A program made the translations under genes and the position numbers. Shown here in pieces: positions 36,148 to 45,209 of a stretch of DNA of 64,000 bases. The notes under the pieces are model-generated. The model ran no database searches. It saw only the letters and a list, made by a program, of their open reading frames with translations, and was not told where the DNA came from. The stretch is from Streptomyces cucumeris (GTDB lineage: Bacteria > Actinomycetota > Actinomycetes > Streptomycetales > Streptomycetaceae). The DNA lies in NCBI RefSeq assembly GCF_024295805.1, contig NZ_JANCLX010000028.1, positions 1-64,000 on the forward strand, read 5' to 3'. Position 1 is the first letter of the stretch, and each line of letters begins with the position of its first letter.

Positions 36148-37362
36148 TCAGAAAGTGATCACCAGGCGGGCTGCGATCTTGTCGATTACCTGCCCTGCGG
36201 TGAGTTCAGCAGCAGGGGTCCTGAAGGGGTGGGCAGTGATGGTGGGCTGGGCGGTGCGGTCGTGATCCCAGGAGCGGATCTGTTCGCACAGCCGGTCGGC
36301 AAGCTGGTGACCGGTGGGCCCGTGGCCGATGGCGCCGAGTTCCGAGCGGCGTTCGGTGCCCTCGGCGGCTTCGAGGCGGCGCACGGTGAAGTACGCGAGT
36401 GAGTCCCCTTCGACCAGGGCGGGGCTGCGGGTGGGGATGGCGGGCGTGCACAAGCCGGTCTGGACTGCGGTGGGGTCGGCGGCGATCCGGCATGTGCCGG
36501 GTTCGGTGGCGGTCATGCGGAGCCAGACGCCGTCAAAGGAGTCGTACAGGCCGACACTCGCACCGGACCAGACTTCCGCCTTCGGCTGGCCGAGAACGCC
36601 GGAGAGCGTAGCCGGGTCGATGGCCTGGTCGGCGTCCCAGTGCAGAGCGACGTGGCCGCCGGGGTCGAGGGTGCCCTGGTGTTCGCCGTCCTGGCCGACC
36701 ATGGGCACGAAGCCGCACAGCTCGACGTCCTCTGAGCGCAGGTGGTCGGACTCGCGGACGAAAGCGACGGAGCGGGTCTGGCCGCGCCAGCGCAGCGGAA
36801 CCACGAGCCGTCCGCCGACCGACAACTGATCCCACCAGGCTGGGGGGAGGTCCCAGGCGCCGACGGTGAGGATAAGCCGGTCGTAGGGGGCGTCGTCCTC
36901 GTCACCGAGGGCGCCGTCGCGGGTGGCGACGTGGACGTGGCCATAGCCGGTGGTCTGAAGAGCCTTGGCCGCCTGGTCGGTGACCTCCGGGTCGATGTCC
37001 ACGGTGGTGACCCGGCCCTCGTCACCGGTCAGGTGTGCCAGCAGGGCGCCGTTGTAGCCGGTACCCGCGCCGATCTCCAGGACGCGCTGGCCGGGGCGGA
37101 CATCGAGCTGCTGGAGCATCATGGCCACGACCGAGGGCACCGACGCGCACGACAGGGCGGCGCCGTCCTGAGCCCGCTTGGTGATGACGGCCAGGTCCGG
37201 GTCATAGGCCTGATCAAGGCTGGCGTTCGGCACGAACGCATGACGGGGTACCTCGCGCATCGCCCGCTCGACGCGCCCGGAGGTGAGTGTGCCTTCGGCG
37301 GCGAGCTGGTCGACCATTGCTGCGCGCAGGGCCTCGGGTGAGGCCGGGGTGGTGGTGTTCAT
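36148..37362 (-). CDS. PIMT-like methyltransferase, FxLD-system type
   Basis: 404 residues. N-terminal PIMT-like fold: LRAAMVDQLAAEGTLTSGRV, REVPRHAFVP, motif I VLEIGAGTGYNGALLAHL and TTVDIDPEV. The C-terminal about 200 residues match the auxiliary domain of methyltransferases that accompany FxLD-type RiPP precursors. I could not find an FxLD precursor in the 150 bp upstream, and no lanthipeptide synthetase is near, so it appears to be an orphan. It is a distant paralogue of 17931-19097. Confidence 0.8.
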   Translation of the reverse strand: MNTTTPASPEALRAAMVDQLAAEGTLTSGRVERAMREVPRHAFVPNASLDQAYDPDLAVITKRAQDGAALSCASVPSVVAMMLQQLDVRPGQRVLEIGAGTGYNGALLAHLTGDEGRVTTVDIDPEVTDQAAKALQTTGYGHVHVATRDGALGDEDDAPYDRLILTVGAWDLPPAWWDQLSVGGRLVVPLRWRGQTRSVAFVRESDHLRSEDVELCGFVPMVGQDGEHQGTLDPGGHVALHWDADQAIDPATLSGVLGQPKAEVWSGASVGLYDSFDGVWLRMTATEPGTCRIAADPTAVQTGLCTPAIPTRSPALVEGDSLAYFTVRRLEAAEGTERRSELGAIGHGPTGHQLADRLCEQIRSWDHDRTAQPTITAHPFRTPAAELTAGQVIDKIAARLVITF

Positions 37363-37511
37363 CGGCGTGGGGAGATGTCCTTCCGTGCGGTGCCCGCCGG
37401 GCCAAGCGGAGAGCAGATGCTAGTGAGTGGAGCGTGTCCGTGTGGTGCGGCTGGCCGTCATCCGGCCAACAGCAGACAGGTGTCCCAAGCGACCGTCGTG
37501 GTGGTGCGGGC

Positions 37512-38006
37512 CAGCTGGATGCCAGCGAGGACGCCCGTGCCGTCATCGCCGCGGTCCGCCCCAATGAGCCCCACGAGGTCGAACGACTGGTCCGCTTCCG
37601 CATGGAGCGTCAAAAGCTGCTGACTCGCAGCTCCCACCCGCTGGAGCTGTGGGCAGTCATCGAGGAGTCCGCACTGCGGCGCCCGGTAGGCGGCAAGGAA
37701 GCGATGGCCGCACAGATCAACCAGCTCATCCAGGCATCCGCGCTGCCGAACGTCACCGTGCAGGTCATGCCGAACGCCAAGGGCGCCCATATGGCCATGG
37801 CCGGGACGTTCGCCCTGCTGGACTTCGAGCCCACCACCCCAAGCGTCGTCCACGTCGACTCCATCGCCGGGAATGTGTACCTGGAGAAGGAGCGCGACGT
37901 ACGCAAGTTCACCCAGACCTTCGACATGGTCCGCGCGGCCGGCCCCGACCCCGAAGAGACCCCGGGCATCCTGGAAAACCTCGCGAAGGAGATGCAGCAG
38001 CCATGA
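37512..38006 (+). pseudogene. Beheaded XRE/DUF5753 regulator
   Basis: The frame begins to match DUF5753 at EDARAVIAAVRPNEPHEVER and continues normally (FRMERQKLL; IEESALRRPVGGKEAM; VTVQVMP) to the end. The HTH and first half of DUF5753 are missing, and the frame upstream (from 37287) is the antisense of the methyltransferase start. Only the ligand-sensing half could be made. It is followed by its DUF397 partner with a 4-bp overlap. Confidence 0.7.
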
Positions 38007-38233
38007 CCAACCAGCACAGGCGACCGGCCCCAGAGGTCGATCTGACCGGCGCTGCCTGGCGTAAGAGCAGCTACAGCTCCGGCACCGGGGCCTGCCTCGA
38101 AATCGCCATCACCGGCGGCATCGTGGCCCTGCGCGACTCCAAGGACATCAGCAGGCCCGCGATGCTCTTCTCCACCGACGCATGGACCGCCTTCGTCCGC
38201 GGTGCCGCCGAGGGCGAGTTCATCCAGTCCTGA
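38003..38233 (+). CDS. DUF397 protein
   Basis: 76 residues from ATG 38003. Motifs AAWRKSSYSSGTGACLEIA and VALRDSKD are diagnostic. It overlaps the truncated DUF5753 frame by 4 bp. With its regulator beheaded, it may be unexpressed or orphaned. Confidence 0.85.
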   Translation: MTNQHRRPAPEVDLTGAAWRKSSYSSGTGACLEIAITGGIVALRDSKDISRPAMLFSTDAWTAFVRGAAEGEFIQS

Positions 38234-39182
38234 AGCGAGCACACAAAGAGCCGACCGGGCCACCGTGCGTCAGACACCCGAGGCGATCTCAGCACAGAAC
38301 CACTCCCCCACGTCCCCGCCGAGCAGCCCTTCCCAGGGCGCGGCGGGGCGTCTCCTTCACGGCACCTCACCGTCATGTCACGCGCGGCCGCGGCGGCACG
38401 ACAGCGGAACTGATGCGAACCGTCCAGCGAGACTCCACCTGAGCCCATGCCGCGCCACACCCGTGCCGCCGCGGGTACTCCTGGAGCGCCTCGGTGCGCA
38501 GCGACCCATCGGCAGCTCGGAGCGCCGGGGGTTCTGACGTGACCTCAGGTCCGGAGTGCTGTGGTCCGACATGCCGGCATGTTGGAGTTCGCCGGGTTCG
38601 CTTGAGCGGCGCCTGGCATGCTGGTGGAGCGACGCGAGCGGCACTTCCCCTGCTTACGCGGCGGTTTGGGGTGAATTTTCGGCCCCCTTCAGTGCGAGTG
38701 CCCGGCTCGAAGGCTTCGGAATTTTTGCACCTGCACGTGCAGGCAGTTAACCCACACGAGTGAATTAGCGTCACTACGCCATCGCATACCTGATCGGCGG
38801 TAGCGCCGCCAGCAGAAGACCTATTCCTGTGCGATATTTCATCTTTTGCGGATGAGGTTGATCGCAAGTGATCGCTACCGTGGAGCACCTTGTCGTTTTT
38901 TGATGACGGGCGATCAGGTTCCCTCTGCAGTAGTTAAGGGCCTGAAACATGTCGCCGATTGCACGGGTCCCGAGGGGTTGTGCGACCGGCTGTACGTTGA
39001 TGCCTTGAGCGGGGAATACCCCCCGCATGAAGTCGCCCCAGGGTGGATTGCGCCCACCCCGGGGCTTGTCCGATCGAACATGGGATTCAGCTGGTGCTCG
39101 ACCGAATTACGCGAGGGGCGTTCACGCCGACCTCGGCGAAAAGCGAACTTAGCAGGCCGTCGTTTCTGCCCCGTCAAAACCG
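38234..39182. other. Long intergenic region, no gene supported
   Basis: About 950 bp with lower GC between 38760 and 38960 than its surroundings. Open frames are short and unlike proteins. It contains the palindrome at 38730-38743. A C-run/G-run segment (GGGGAATACCCCCC, near 39010) could fold. A small RNA or promoter region is possible but not shown. Confidence 0.4.
38730..38743. promoter_or_regulatory. Perfect 14-bp palindrome
   Basis: CCTGCACGTGCAGG in a low-GC patch preceded by ATTTTTGCA and followed by CAGTTAACC. A dimeric regulator site is plausible; the regulator is unknown. Confidence 0.4.
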
Positions 39183-39360
39183 CATGCTGATTGCCAGCGA
39201 TGTCACGGTGCGGCTGCGCAGCGTCATCTGGGTGGTCATCGTGATCTGGGTTGCCCTGGCGGGATCCAGCCACCTTCCTCCGTGGGTCATCCCGCTGGGG
39301 GTGCTGACGGCCGCTGCTGGCCGTTCAAGCGTCCGCCACCTGCGGATTCGCTTCCTCTAG
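39183..39360 (+). CDS. Small putative membrane protein
   Basis: 58 residues from ATG 39183. A hydrophobic segment VIWVVIVIWVALAG is followed by a second (WVIPLGVLTAAAG), with basic ends (RSSVRHLRIRFL). It is directly followed by a strong terminator, which supports a transcribed gene. The ribosome site is weak. Not recognised. Confidence 0.35.
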
Positions 39361-39370
39361 AGAGGCCGAG

Positions 39371-39407
39371 CGCCTGTTCCGGAGGGTGTATCCCTCCGGA
39401 ACAGGCG
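39371..39407. terminator. Strong intrinsic terminator
   Basis: Perfect 16-bp stem (CGCCTGTTCCGGAGGG and its complement) with a 5-nt loop. It isolates the zinc-finger regulator operon from upstream sequence. Confidence 0.85.
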
Positions 39408-39501
39408 TCCGGTTCCGCCGACGGCTCAGTGCCGGGTTCGTCGGGGATTTTCTGCTCCGGGGCGGACGAAGAGTGCCCCGGAGGGAGGGGAGAAACGGCA
39501 T

Positions 39502-40611
39502 ATGAGTGCGCCTTCCTATGCGCAGTGCGCGCACTGCGGAGGCTCGTTCCAGCAACGGTCTGGGCCGGGCCGCAAGCGGGACTACTGCAACAAGTCCTGC
39601 CGACGGCAGGCTCAGCGTTTGCGTGACAGCGAGCCGGCAGCGTGCGGGGAGACAACTCCGTCTGACTGGGGGCGGCAGGTCGCGGACGACATGCTCGTCC
39701 TGGCGGCACGGCTGGCCGAGGCGGAGAGGAAGAAGGAAGCCCTGCCTGACCTCCTGTCACACGCCGACCGGCTGGCGAGAAATGTGGGCTGTTACACGGC
39801 GGCGGCGGTGCAGGACGCACGGTCTGGCGGGACGGGCTGGGGGGTGGTGGCGCAGGCCGCGGGGGTGAGTGTGGAGACGGCGCGGGCCAAGTGGAGTGAC
39901 CCCAAGGTCAAGCGGCTGCTGGCCCGGCGTGATCAGCAGTGGTCCGCACCGCCGGAGCCAGCCGTCGGGAAGTGGGCTGCTGCCAAGGGGGACGATGAGA
40001 CCCCGCCGGGACGTGATGGCGGAAGAGCTGAGCAGGCTCGTCAGAAACTGGCAGCTGCTCTCTCCCACCTGCAGCGCCAGAGCTCGATGACCCTTCAGGA
40101 TGCGGCTCAGGAAGCGGCGTTGTCTCCCTCTTCGGTGTCGCGTGTGCTGGCCGGCGCCCGTTTGCCGGCCTGGCCGACCGTGCACATGCTGGCGACGATC
40201 TTCGGAGGGCAGGCTGGGGAGCTGCGGTTCCTGTGGGAGCGGGCTCAAGGGGTGTCTTTCCCGGTGCGGCGGTCAGTGACCGGTGCCGCATCGCAGCTGC
40301 AGGCCGCGCTGCGTGGACTGTATCTGGCCGCGGGCAGTCCCGAGTTGCGGCGCCTGTGCAAGGGCGGCGGGCCTGCCCTGACTCCTGAGGTGGTCCAGGA
40401 GGTGTTCGGCGGTGGTCTCATCCCGGACTGGCCTACGCTCGAGGACCTGGTGGTGCGCCTGGGCGGAGAGGCGTCGGCCATCCGTCCCTTGTGGGAGGAC
40501 ATGCATTACGCATTTCTCGCCTCTCGTGATGTCTTTCCTGCGGGCGGGCTGCCTCGCTCCGGGCTGCCCGGCACAGAGGGCAGCGCTCGCCCTGGGACCG
40601 CAGGCTCGTGA
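39502..40611 (+). CDS. Zinc-finger HTH DNA-binding protein
   Basis: 369 residues. N-terminal CAHCGGSF...RDYCNKSCRRQAQRLRD is a compact zinc finger. Residues about 195-255 are an XRE-like HTH (MTLQDAAQEAALSPSSVSRVLAG). A second similar all-helical unit (about 265-340, LTPEVVQEVFGGGLIPDWPTLEDLV) looks like a repeat of the same fold, so the protein may have tandem DNA-binding domains. It overlaps the sigma-like gene by 4 bp, suggesting joint function. Confidence 0.7.
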   Translation: MSAPSYAQCAHCGGSFQQRSGPGRKRDYCNKSCRRQAQRLRDSEPAACGETTPSDWGRQVADDMLVLAARLAEAERKKEALPDLLSHADRLARNVGCYTAAAVQDARSGGTGWGVVAQAAGVSVETARAKWSDPKVKRLLARRDQQWSAPPEPAVGKWAAAKGDDETPPGRDGGRAEQARQKLAAALSHLQRQSSMTLQDAAQEAALSPSSVSRVLAGARLPAWPTVHMLATIFGGQAGELRFLWERAQGVSFPVRRSVTGAASQLQAALRGLYLAAGSPELRRLCKGGGPALTPEVVQEVFGGGLIPDWPTLEDLVVRLGGEASAIRPLWEDMHYAFLASRDVFPAGGLPRSGLPGTEGSARPGTAGS

Positions 40612-41138
40612 ACCGCGTGGTGGCCGGGAGTGTCAAGAGTCGATGTCTGGGGAGGGAGGCTGTCGTGGCCTGCGGTGGACGTTCCGCGACTGTGCTGCTC
40701 GGCTACTGCGCCTTCAGGCAGATGCACCGTGACAGCTACCTCCGCTACGCCCGGGTCCGGGTCGGCGACAGAGGAACTGCTGTGGTGGGCGACGTGTTTG
40801 ACTCCCTGGGGTGCCGGTGGCCTGAGGTGTTGAGGAGCGCGTGCCCGGCGGCGTTTTCGTGGCGGCTGCTGAGCCGGTGCGTATCGGAAGCCGATCGGGC
40901 GACGGGTGCGGCGGACGAGGGCCTGGAGGGTCTGTACGGTGCGCTGCCGGCCGAGCAGGCTGATGCGGTGTTGCTGCACTACCGGCTGGGGATGACGCTG
41001 ACAGCGGGTGCGGACCTCATGGGGATCGGCTCATCGGTCATGGCGGCCCATCTGCTGATGGCCGAGCGGAGTCTGCCGCGGTGGCTTTCCACGGTCCTGC
41101 GTCCGCCCGAGGCGGGGACGCTGTGGGGGCGGAGGTGA
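40608..41138 (+). CDS. Sigma-factor-like protein
   Basis: 176 residues from GTG 40608 (GTGA overlap with the previous stop). The N-terminal half resembles ECF region 2 (YCAFRQMHRDSYLRYARVRVG; AVVGDVFDSL) and the C-terminal half region 4 (LPAEQADAVLLHYRLGMTLTAGADLMG..SSVMAAHLLMAERSL). Conserved aromatic and acidic residues of region 2 are weak, so it may be a degenerate sigma factor or a sigma-like regulator. It probably acts with the zinc-finger protein. Confidence 0.6.
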   Translation: MNRVVAGSVKSRCLGREAVVACGGRSATVLLGYCAFRQMHRDSYLRYARVRVGDRGTAVVGDVFDSLGCRWPEVLRSACPAAFSWRLLSRCVSEADRATGAADEGLEGLYGALPAEQADAVLLHYRLGMTLTAGADLMGIGSSVMAAHLLMAERSLPRWLSTVLRPPEAGTLWGRR

Positions 41139-41296
41139 GGAATACTGCGCGGGTGATTTCTCCACCGGTCGTCTAGTTCGCGTCAGCCGTCCGGGGGTCC
41201 TTCCCAGGATGCCTGGGCATTGCCCCGTTGACCTCTCTAGCATGGGCCTCCCTGCTGCTGAGGCGCCTCCCGGGTGAGGGAGGCGAGGGGGGTCGG

Positions 41297-42112
41297 ATGG
41301 ATCACGGGGAGAATCCCATTGCTCACGCTATCGACGTTAGTACACCGAGTGTCGCCCGCATGTACGACTGGTACCTGGGGGGCACGGACAACTTCGCCTC
41401 GGATCGCAAGGCGTGTCAGGAGCTGTTAGAGATCGCGCCGAGCACTGGTGCTCTGGCGCGGAACAACAGGCTTTTCCTTCAGCGCGTGGTGCGCGTCCTG
41501 GCCCGGGACTACGGGGTACGGCAGTTTCTCGACCATGGTTCTGGGCTCCCCACACAGAACAACGTCCATCAGGTTGCCCAGGCCGTCGACCGGAGTTCGC
41601 GCGTCGTCTACATCGACAACGATCCGATCGTGCTGGCTCACGGGCGCACGCTCCTCGACGAGAACGACGAGACCGCCTTCATCCAGGCGGAGATGACCGA
41701 CACCGACGGCATCTTCAGCCACCCGGATGTCGACGGCTTCATCGACTTCGACCAGCCGGTGGCCGCGCTGTTCGTCTCGGTCCTGCACTGCCTCCCCGAC
41801 TCAGAGCAGCCCGGGCGTGTGGTGCGCGAAGTGGCCGATCGTCTGGCTCCCGGCAGCTTCATGGTGATCTGCCAGCTCGTCAGTGATGATGCGGCCACAC
41901 GGCATGCCGCAACAGACTTCATGCTGCGGGCCACTGGCGACAAGTGGGGCAGGGTCAGGGAGAAGAGCGAGGTGCGGGAGTACTTCGAGGGTATGGAGCT
42001 TCTCCGGCCGCACCTCGTCGAAGTCTCTACGTGGCGTCCGGACTCCGAGGTCGCTCCCCGGCAGCGGACGTTCGAGTGGGAAGAGTACGGCGGGGTGGCC
42101 CGGCTCTCCTGA
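41297..42112 (+). CDS. DUF574-family SAM-dependent methyltransferase
   Basis: 271 residues from ATG 41297; the upstream frame from 41228 lacks support. Family features: IDVSTPSVARMYDWYLGGTDNF, RQFLDHGSGLPTQNNVH and VVYIDNDPIVLAHGR (the SAM site). These Streptomyces-specific proteins are numerous and mostly unassigned. It stands alone between unrelated units. Confidence 0.9.
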   Translation: MDHGENPIAHAIDVSTPSVARMYDWYLGGTDNFASDRKACQELLEIAPSTGALARNNRLFLQRVVRVLARDYGVRQFLDHGSGLPTQNNVHQVAQAVDRSSRVVYIDNDPIVLAHGRTLLDENDETAFIQAEMTDTDGIFSHPDVDGFIDFDQPVAALFVSVLHCLPDSEQPGRVVREVADRLAPGSFMVICQLVSDDAATRHAATDFMLRATGDKWGRVREKSEVREYFEGMELLRPHLVEVSTWRPDSEVAPRQRTFEWEEYGGVARLS

Positions 42113-42138
42113 CCTGCGTACGGGTCGTGTCAGCAGTG

Positions 42139-43065
42139 CTAGGAGGGGTGAGCTGAGTAGCCCTTTTGGGCTTCACGGAGAAGCCGCATGGTGTCCTTCC
42201 GGGACTCAGCCACCCCCCAGAGCTCGGACAGGAGGAGGCGATACCGCTCGACGTCACTGTGGTTGGTGACGTATGTCGCGCCGATGGCGTTCTCCAGGTA
42301 GATCAGCTCCGTGGGGCCGCCTGGGGCAAATTTCAGATACGTTATCGGGGTCGTGGGAGCGATTTGGGCGCTTTCGGTGAATCGCACGATGCGGATGGTG
42401 ACGCGGCTACGCTCTGCCACGTGCAGCAGGTACTGGAGCTGTTCGGCCATCACCTCCCGGCCGCCCACCGGCCGGCGGAGGATGCTCTCGTCCAGCAGGG
42501 CCACCAGCTGGAGACTGCTGGTGCCATCGAGCAGCTTCTGCCGGGCAATCCGGAGCGCGACACGCCGCTCGGTCTCGGTGTCACTGTCGTGCGGGCGCCC
42601 GCTCCTGACAACGGCCCTCGCATAGCTCGGGGTCTGCAACAGGCCTGGCACGACGTTGACTTCGTAGGTGCGGATCTCGGTGGCAGAGTCCTCGAGTCCG
42701 ATCAGACGCTTGAGCCAGCCTGGAGTCACGTCGCTGTACTCGTCGTACCACGCCGCGGCAGTCGCCTGCCGGAGCAGATCACGGATGGCCTGGACCTGCT
42801 GGACGTCCTTGACGCCGTAGTGGTTGAGGAGGTCGAGCACATCCCGTTCCCGAGGGGGATTCTCACCGCGCTCCATGCGGCTGATCTTGGAAACGGATGC
42901 CCGGATGACCGGTGCAGCGTCCTTGAGGGCCATTCCCCGCTCCTTGCGGAGCCTGCGCAGATAGGCGCCCAGGACCTTGCCGGCAGCGACCGGCTTCTCG
43001 CCGCGGCGGGGCATGGGGACCGCCGCGGCGGTCAACGCCCCTCTGTCGGGGTGGTCGGCAGACAT
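42139..43065 (-). CDS. XRE-family regulator with DUF5753
   Basis: 308 residues from ATG 43065, with CAGGAG upstream; the frame to 43131 is not needed. HTH RRLRKERGMALKDAAPVIRASVSKISRMERGE, then DUF5753 (YEVNVVPGLLQTPSYARAVV; RIARQKLL; LRRPVGGREVMAEQL; VTIRIVRF). It lies downstream of a DUF397 gene on the same strand, reversing the usual order. Confidence 0.9.
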   Translation of the reverse strand: MSADHPDRGALTAAAVPMPRRGEKPVAAGKVLGAYLRRLRKERGMALKDAAPVIRASVSKISRMERGENPPRERDVLDLLNHYGVKDVQQVQAIRDLLRQATAAAWYDEYSDVTPGWLKRLIGLEDSATEIRTYEVNVVPGLLQTPSYARAVVRSGRPHDSDTETERRVALRIARQKLLDGTSSLQLVALLDESILRRPVGGREVMAEQLQYLLHVAERSRVTIRIVRFTESAQIAPTTPITYLKFAPGGPTELIYLENAIGATYVTNHSDVERYRLLLSELWGVAESRKDTMRLLREAQKGYSAHPS

Positions 43066-43153
43066 GCGGGCTCCTGATGGGCTGGCGGCGTCCACCACTA
43101 TCCCAGGATGGAGCCCGCCTGTCCGCCTCAACCGCTTTTGCCCGGGCCCGGAT

Positions 43154-43408
43154 TCAGGCCGTCATATGATCGAAGTCTCCGCTCTTTGCACCGGCCACAA
43201 ACGCGGCGAGCTCAGCGCGCGTGTAGATGAGCGCAGGCCCTTCCGGGTGGCGGGAGTTCCGCATGGCCACACCCCCGCCCGGAAGTTCAGCCACCTCTAC
43301 GCAGGCCCCTTCTGCATTGCTCTTCCGGCTCTTGATCCACTTCACGCAGGTGATCGAGCTGGCCGGGACGCCGTTGACGATGCGTTCCATCGTGACCTCT
43401 TTCGCCAT
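43154..43408 (-). CDS. DUF397 protein
   Basis: 84 residues from ATG 43408, or 78 from ATG 43390 (MERIV). It contains WIKSRKSNAEGACVEVAELP and VAMRNSR. The KSRKSN motif is slightly divergent from KSSYS. It sits 22 to 88 bp upstream of the XRE/DUF5753 gene, depending on the regulator start, and is divergent from the HATPase gene. Confidence 0.85.
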   Translation of the reverse strand: MAKEVTMERIVNGVPASSITCVKWIKSRKSNAEGACVEVAELPGGGVAMRNSRHPEGPALIYTRAELAAFVAGAKSGDFDHMTA

Positions 43409-43501
43409 GCTGTTCGAATATCGCCCTCCGGGGCCGGTGCCAGAGCTGACGAAATGCCGTCATCCGCGAGCGCTCGCGCATGCGTGAGATTTCACCTGCA
43501 A

Positions 43502-43531
43502 TTGCACGGAGGGCGGGGTGCTCGGAATACT
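43502..43531 (+). promoter_or_regulatory. Possible promoter of the HATPase gene
   Basis: TTGCAC (43502-43507), an 18-bp spacer and AATACT (43526-43531), about 90 bp before the GTG of the downstream gene. The -35 lies within TTGCACG, the same heptamer found near 34405, so it could double as an operator. Confidence 0.4.
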
Positions 43532-43619
43532 AGCCTCACCAGCCCCTTTCCGAAGTCCCCCGAAAGAGTGTTCACGTTACGGCCAGGGAAACTGGCTAAG
43601 TACCGCTTGAGAGGACACG

Positions 43620-44090
43620 GTGGCCCCCCACAGCGACTCCCCCCGCTCCCCGCAGACCAGACCCGCTCCCTTCGACTGGGGGCTGGCCATGGGACTCGGA
43701 GTCCCTCACTTCTCCGCCTGCCGCTTCACCGGAGACCCCCAGTGCCTGTACAAGGTCCGCCGCTTCACCCACCGCACACTCAAACTCTGGGGACGTCATT
43801 CATGCGCTGAGGACACCACCGCCGTCGCCAGCGAACTCGTCACCAACGCACTGCGACACGCCCTCAAAGACAGACCCGACGGCGACGGATGGCTCGGTCT
43901 GATGAACCGCCCCGACGCCATCATCTGTGCCGTACACGACCCCAGCCACGACCGACCCATCTCACACCCAGCAACGCTCCACGACACCAAAGGCCGCGGA
44001 CTACTCATCATCAATGTCCTCAGCCAGGACTGGGGATACGCACTCCACGGCGACTCCGGAAAGACAGTCTGGGCACTCCTCCCCACCTGA
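43620..44090 (+). CDS. SpoIIAB/RsbW-like ATP-binding protein
   Basis: 156 residues from GTG 43620. N-box EDTTAVASELVTNALRHAL and G-box TKGRGLLIINVLSQDWG identify an HATPase_c_2 anti-sigma-like kinase. It is divergent from the DUF397/XRE pair, completing the same three-part module as at 33.2-35.1 kb. The N-terminal 30 residues contain a CRFTGDPQCLYKVRRF segment seen in streptomycete members. Confidence 0.85.
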   Translation: MAPHSDSPRSPQTRPAPFDWGLAMGLGVPHFSACRFTGDPQCLYKVRRFTHRTLKLWGRHSCAEDTTAVASELVTNALRHALKDRPDGDGWLGLMNRPDAIICAVHDPSHDRPISHPATLHDTKGRGLLIINVLSQDWGYALHGDSGKTVWALLPT

Positions 44091-44260
44091 ACCACCACCA
44101 GCAGGACGGCCGGTGAAGGAGCCATTCACCGACAGACCGACAGGCTCTACGCCGGTCGGCGCACTGACGAGGAGGGCAAGCCTCGGCGCCACAGGGCCTT
44201 CTGCAGCGGCCGCTGCGAGACCGGCGAGGAGGCGCTCAGCCAGCGTGTTGTGTGCCCTTA

Positions 44261-45118
44261 GACGTCGTTTCTGATGGCGTGATCGCTCGTTGGGCCGTGC
44301 ATGACGGACCTGGTGGAGCGGTTGGGGCCGGACGAGTTGTGGACGCTGTTTCGGCGGGTGGTCCCGCCGTCAGAGGTCATACGCCCGCAGGGCGGCGGCC
44401 GCCGTCGGGCCGGGGACCGCGAATGCCTGGCGGCGATCATCTTCGTGGCCACCTCGGGCTGCACCTGGCGGCAGCTGCCGCCGGTGTTCGGGCCGACCTG
44501 GCCCACCGTCTACCGGCGCTTCGCCCAATGGAGTCGGGACCGGGTGTGGGCCCGGCTGCACCGGGCCATCCTCGATGAACTCGGCGCCCGGGGAGAACTG
44601 GACTGGTCGCGGTGCGCGATCGACTCCGTCAGCGTCCGGGCCGCAAAAGGGGGCCGCTGACGGGACCGAATCCGACCGATCGCGGCAAGCCGGGATCGAA
44701 AATCCACCTCATCACCGACCGAAACGGCGTGCCGCTGTCACTGGGCATCTCCGGAGCCAACATGCACGACAGCCTCGGCCTGGAACCCCTCGTGCGCGGG
44801 ATCCCGCCCATCCGCTCCCGCCGCGGACCGCGCCGCCGACGCCCGGCCAAGCTCCACGCCGACAAGGGATACGACTACGGCCACCTGCGCCGATGGCTGC
44901 GCAAGAGAGGCATCCGTCACCGCATCGCCCGCAAGGGCATCGAGTCCTCCACCCGGCTGGGCCGTCACCGTTGGGTCGTCGAGAGGACGGTTTCCTGGCT
45001 CGCCGGATGCCGCCGCCTGCACCGTCGCTATGAACGCAAGGCCGAGCACTTCCTCGCTTTCGTCGGCATAGCAGCAGCCCTCATCAGCTACCGCCGACTC
45101 ACCAACTAAAACGACGTC
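44261..45118 (+). mobile_element. Complete IS5-family insertion sequence
   Basis: 858 bp bounded by inverted ends GACGTCGTTT (44261-44270) and AAACGACGTC (45109-45118), flanked by a 3-bp direct repeat TTA (44258-44260 and 45119-45121). That fits TNA target duplications of some IS5 groups. It encodes a two-frame transposase. It appears intact and recent. Confidence 0.88.
44301..45109 (+). CDS. IS5-family transposase (two frames, -1 frameshift)
   Basis: The first frame (44301-44660, 119 residues) carries the N-terminal domain (DLVERLGPDELWTLFRRVVP...TWRQLPPVFGPTWPTVYRRF) and DWSRCAIDSVSVRA with the first catalytic Asp. The second, in the -1 frame, to 45109, carries GSKIHLITDRNGVPL, ADKGYDY (second Asp) and the Glu in WVVERTVSWL. 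The slip site is A AAA GGG at 44645-44651, just before the first-frame TGA. Programmed frameshifting is usual in this family. Confidence 0.88.
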
Positions 45119-45209
45119 TTAACCGGGCGGGTACAGCCACGGTTCGGCCCGGTTACCACGGGCACCGGTGCCATCGCGGACCTATGGTGATCCGAAGAGG
45201 GGGCGGGAG

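Noticed and set aside
37363..37520. FxLD precursor peptide upstream of the methyltransferase
   Set aside because: No small frame with an FxLD motif on the minus strand in this gap.
38846..39190. 114-residue plus-strand ORF
   Set aside because: No ribosome site, unlikely composition, and no family resemblance.
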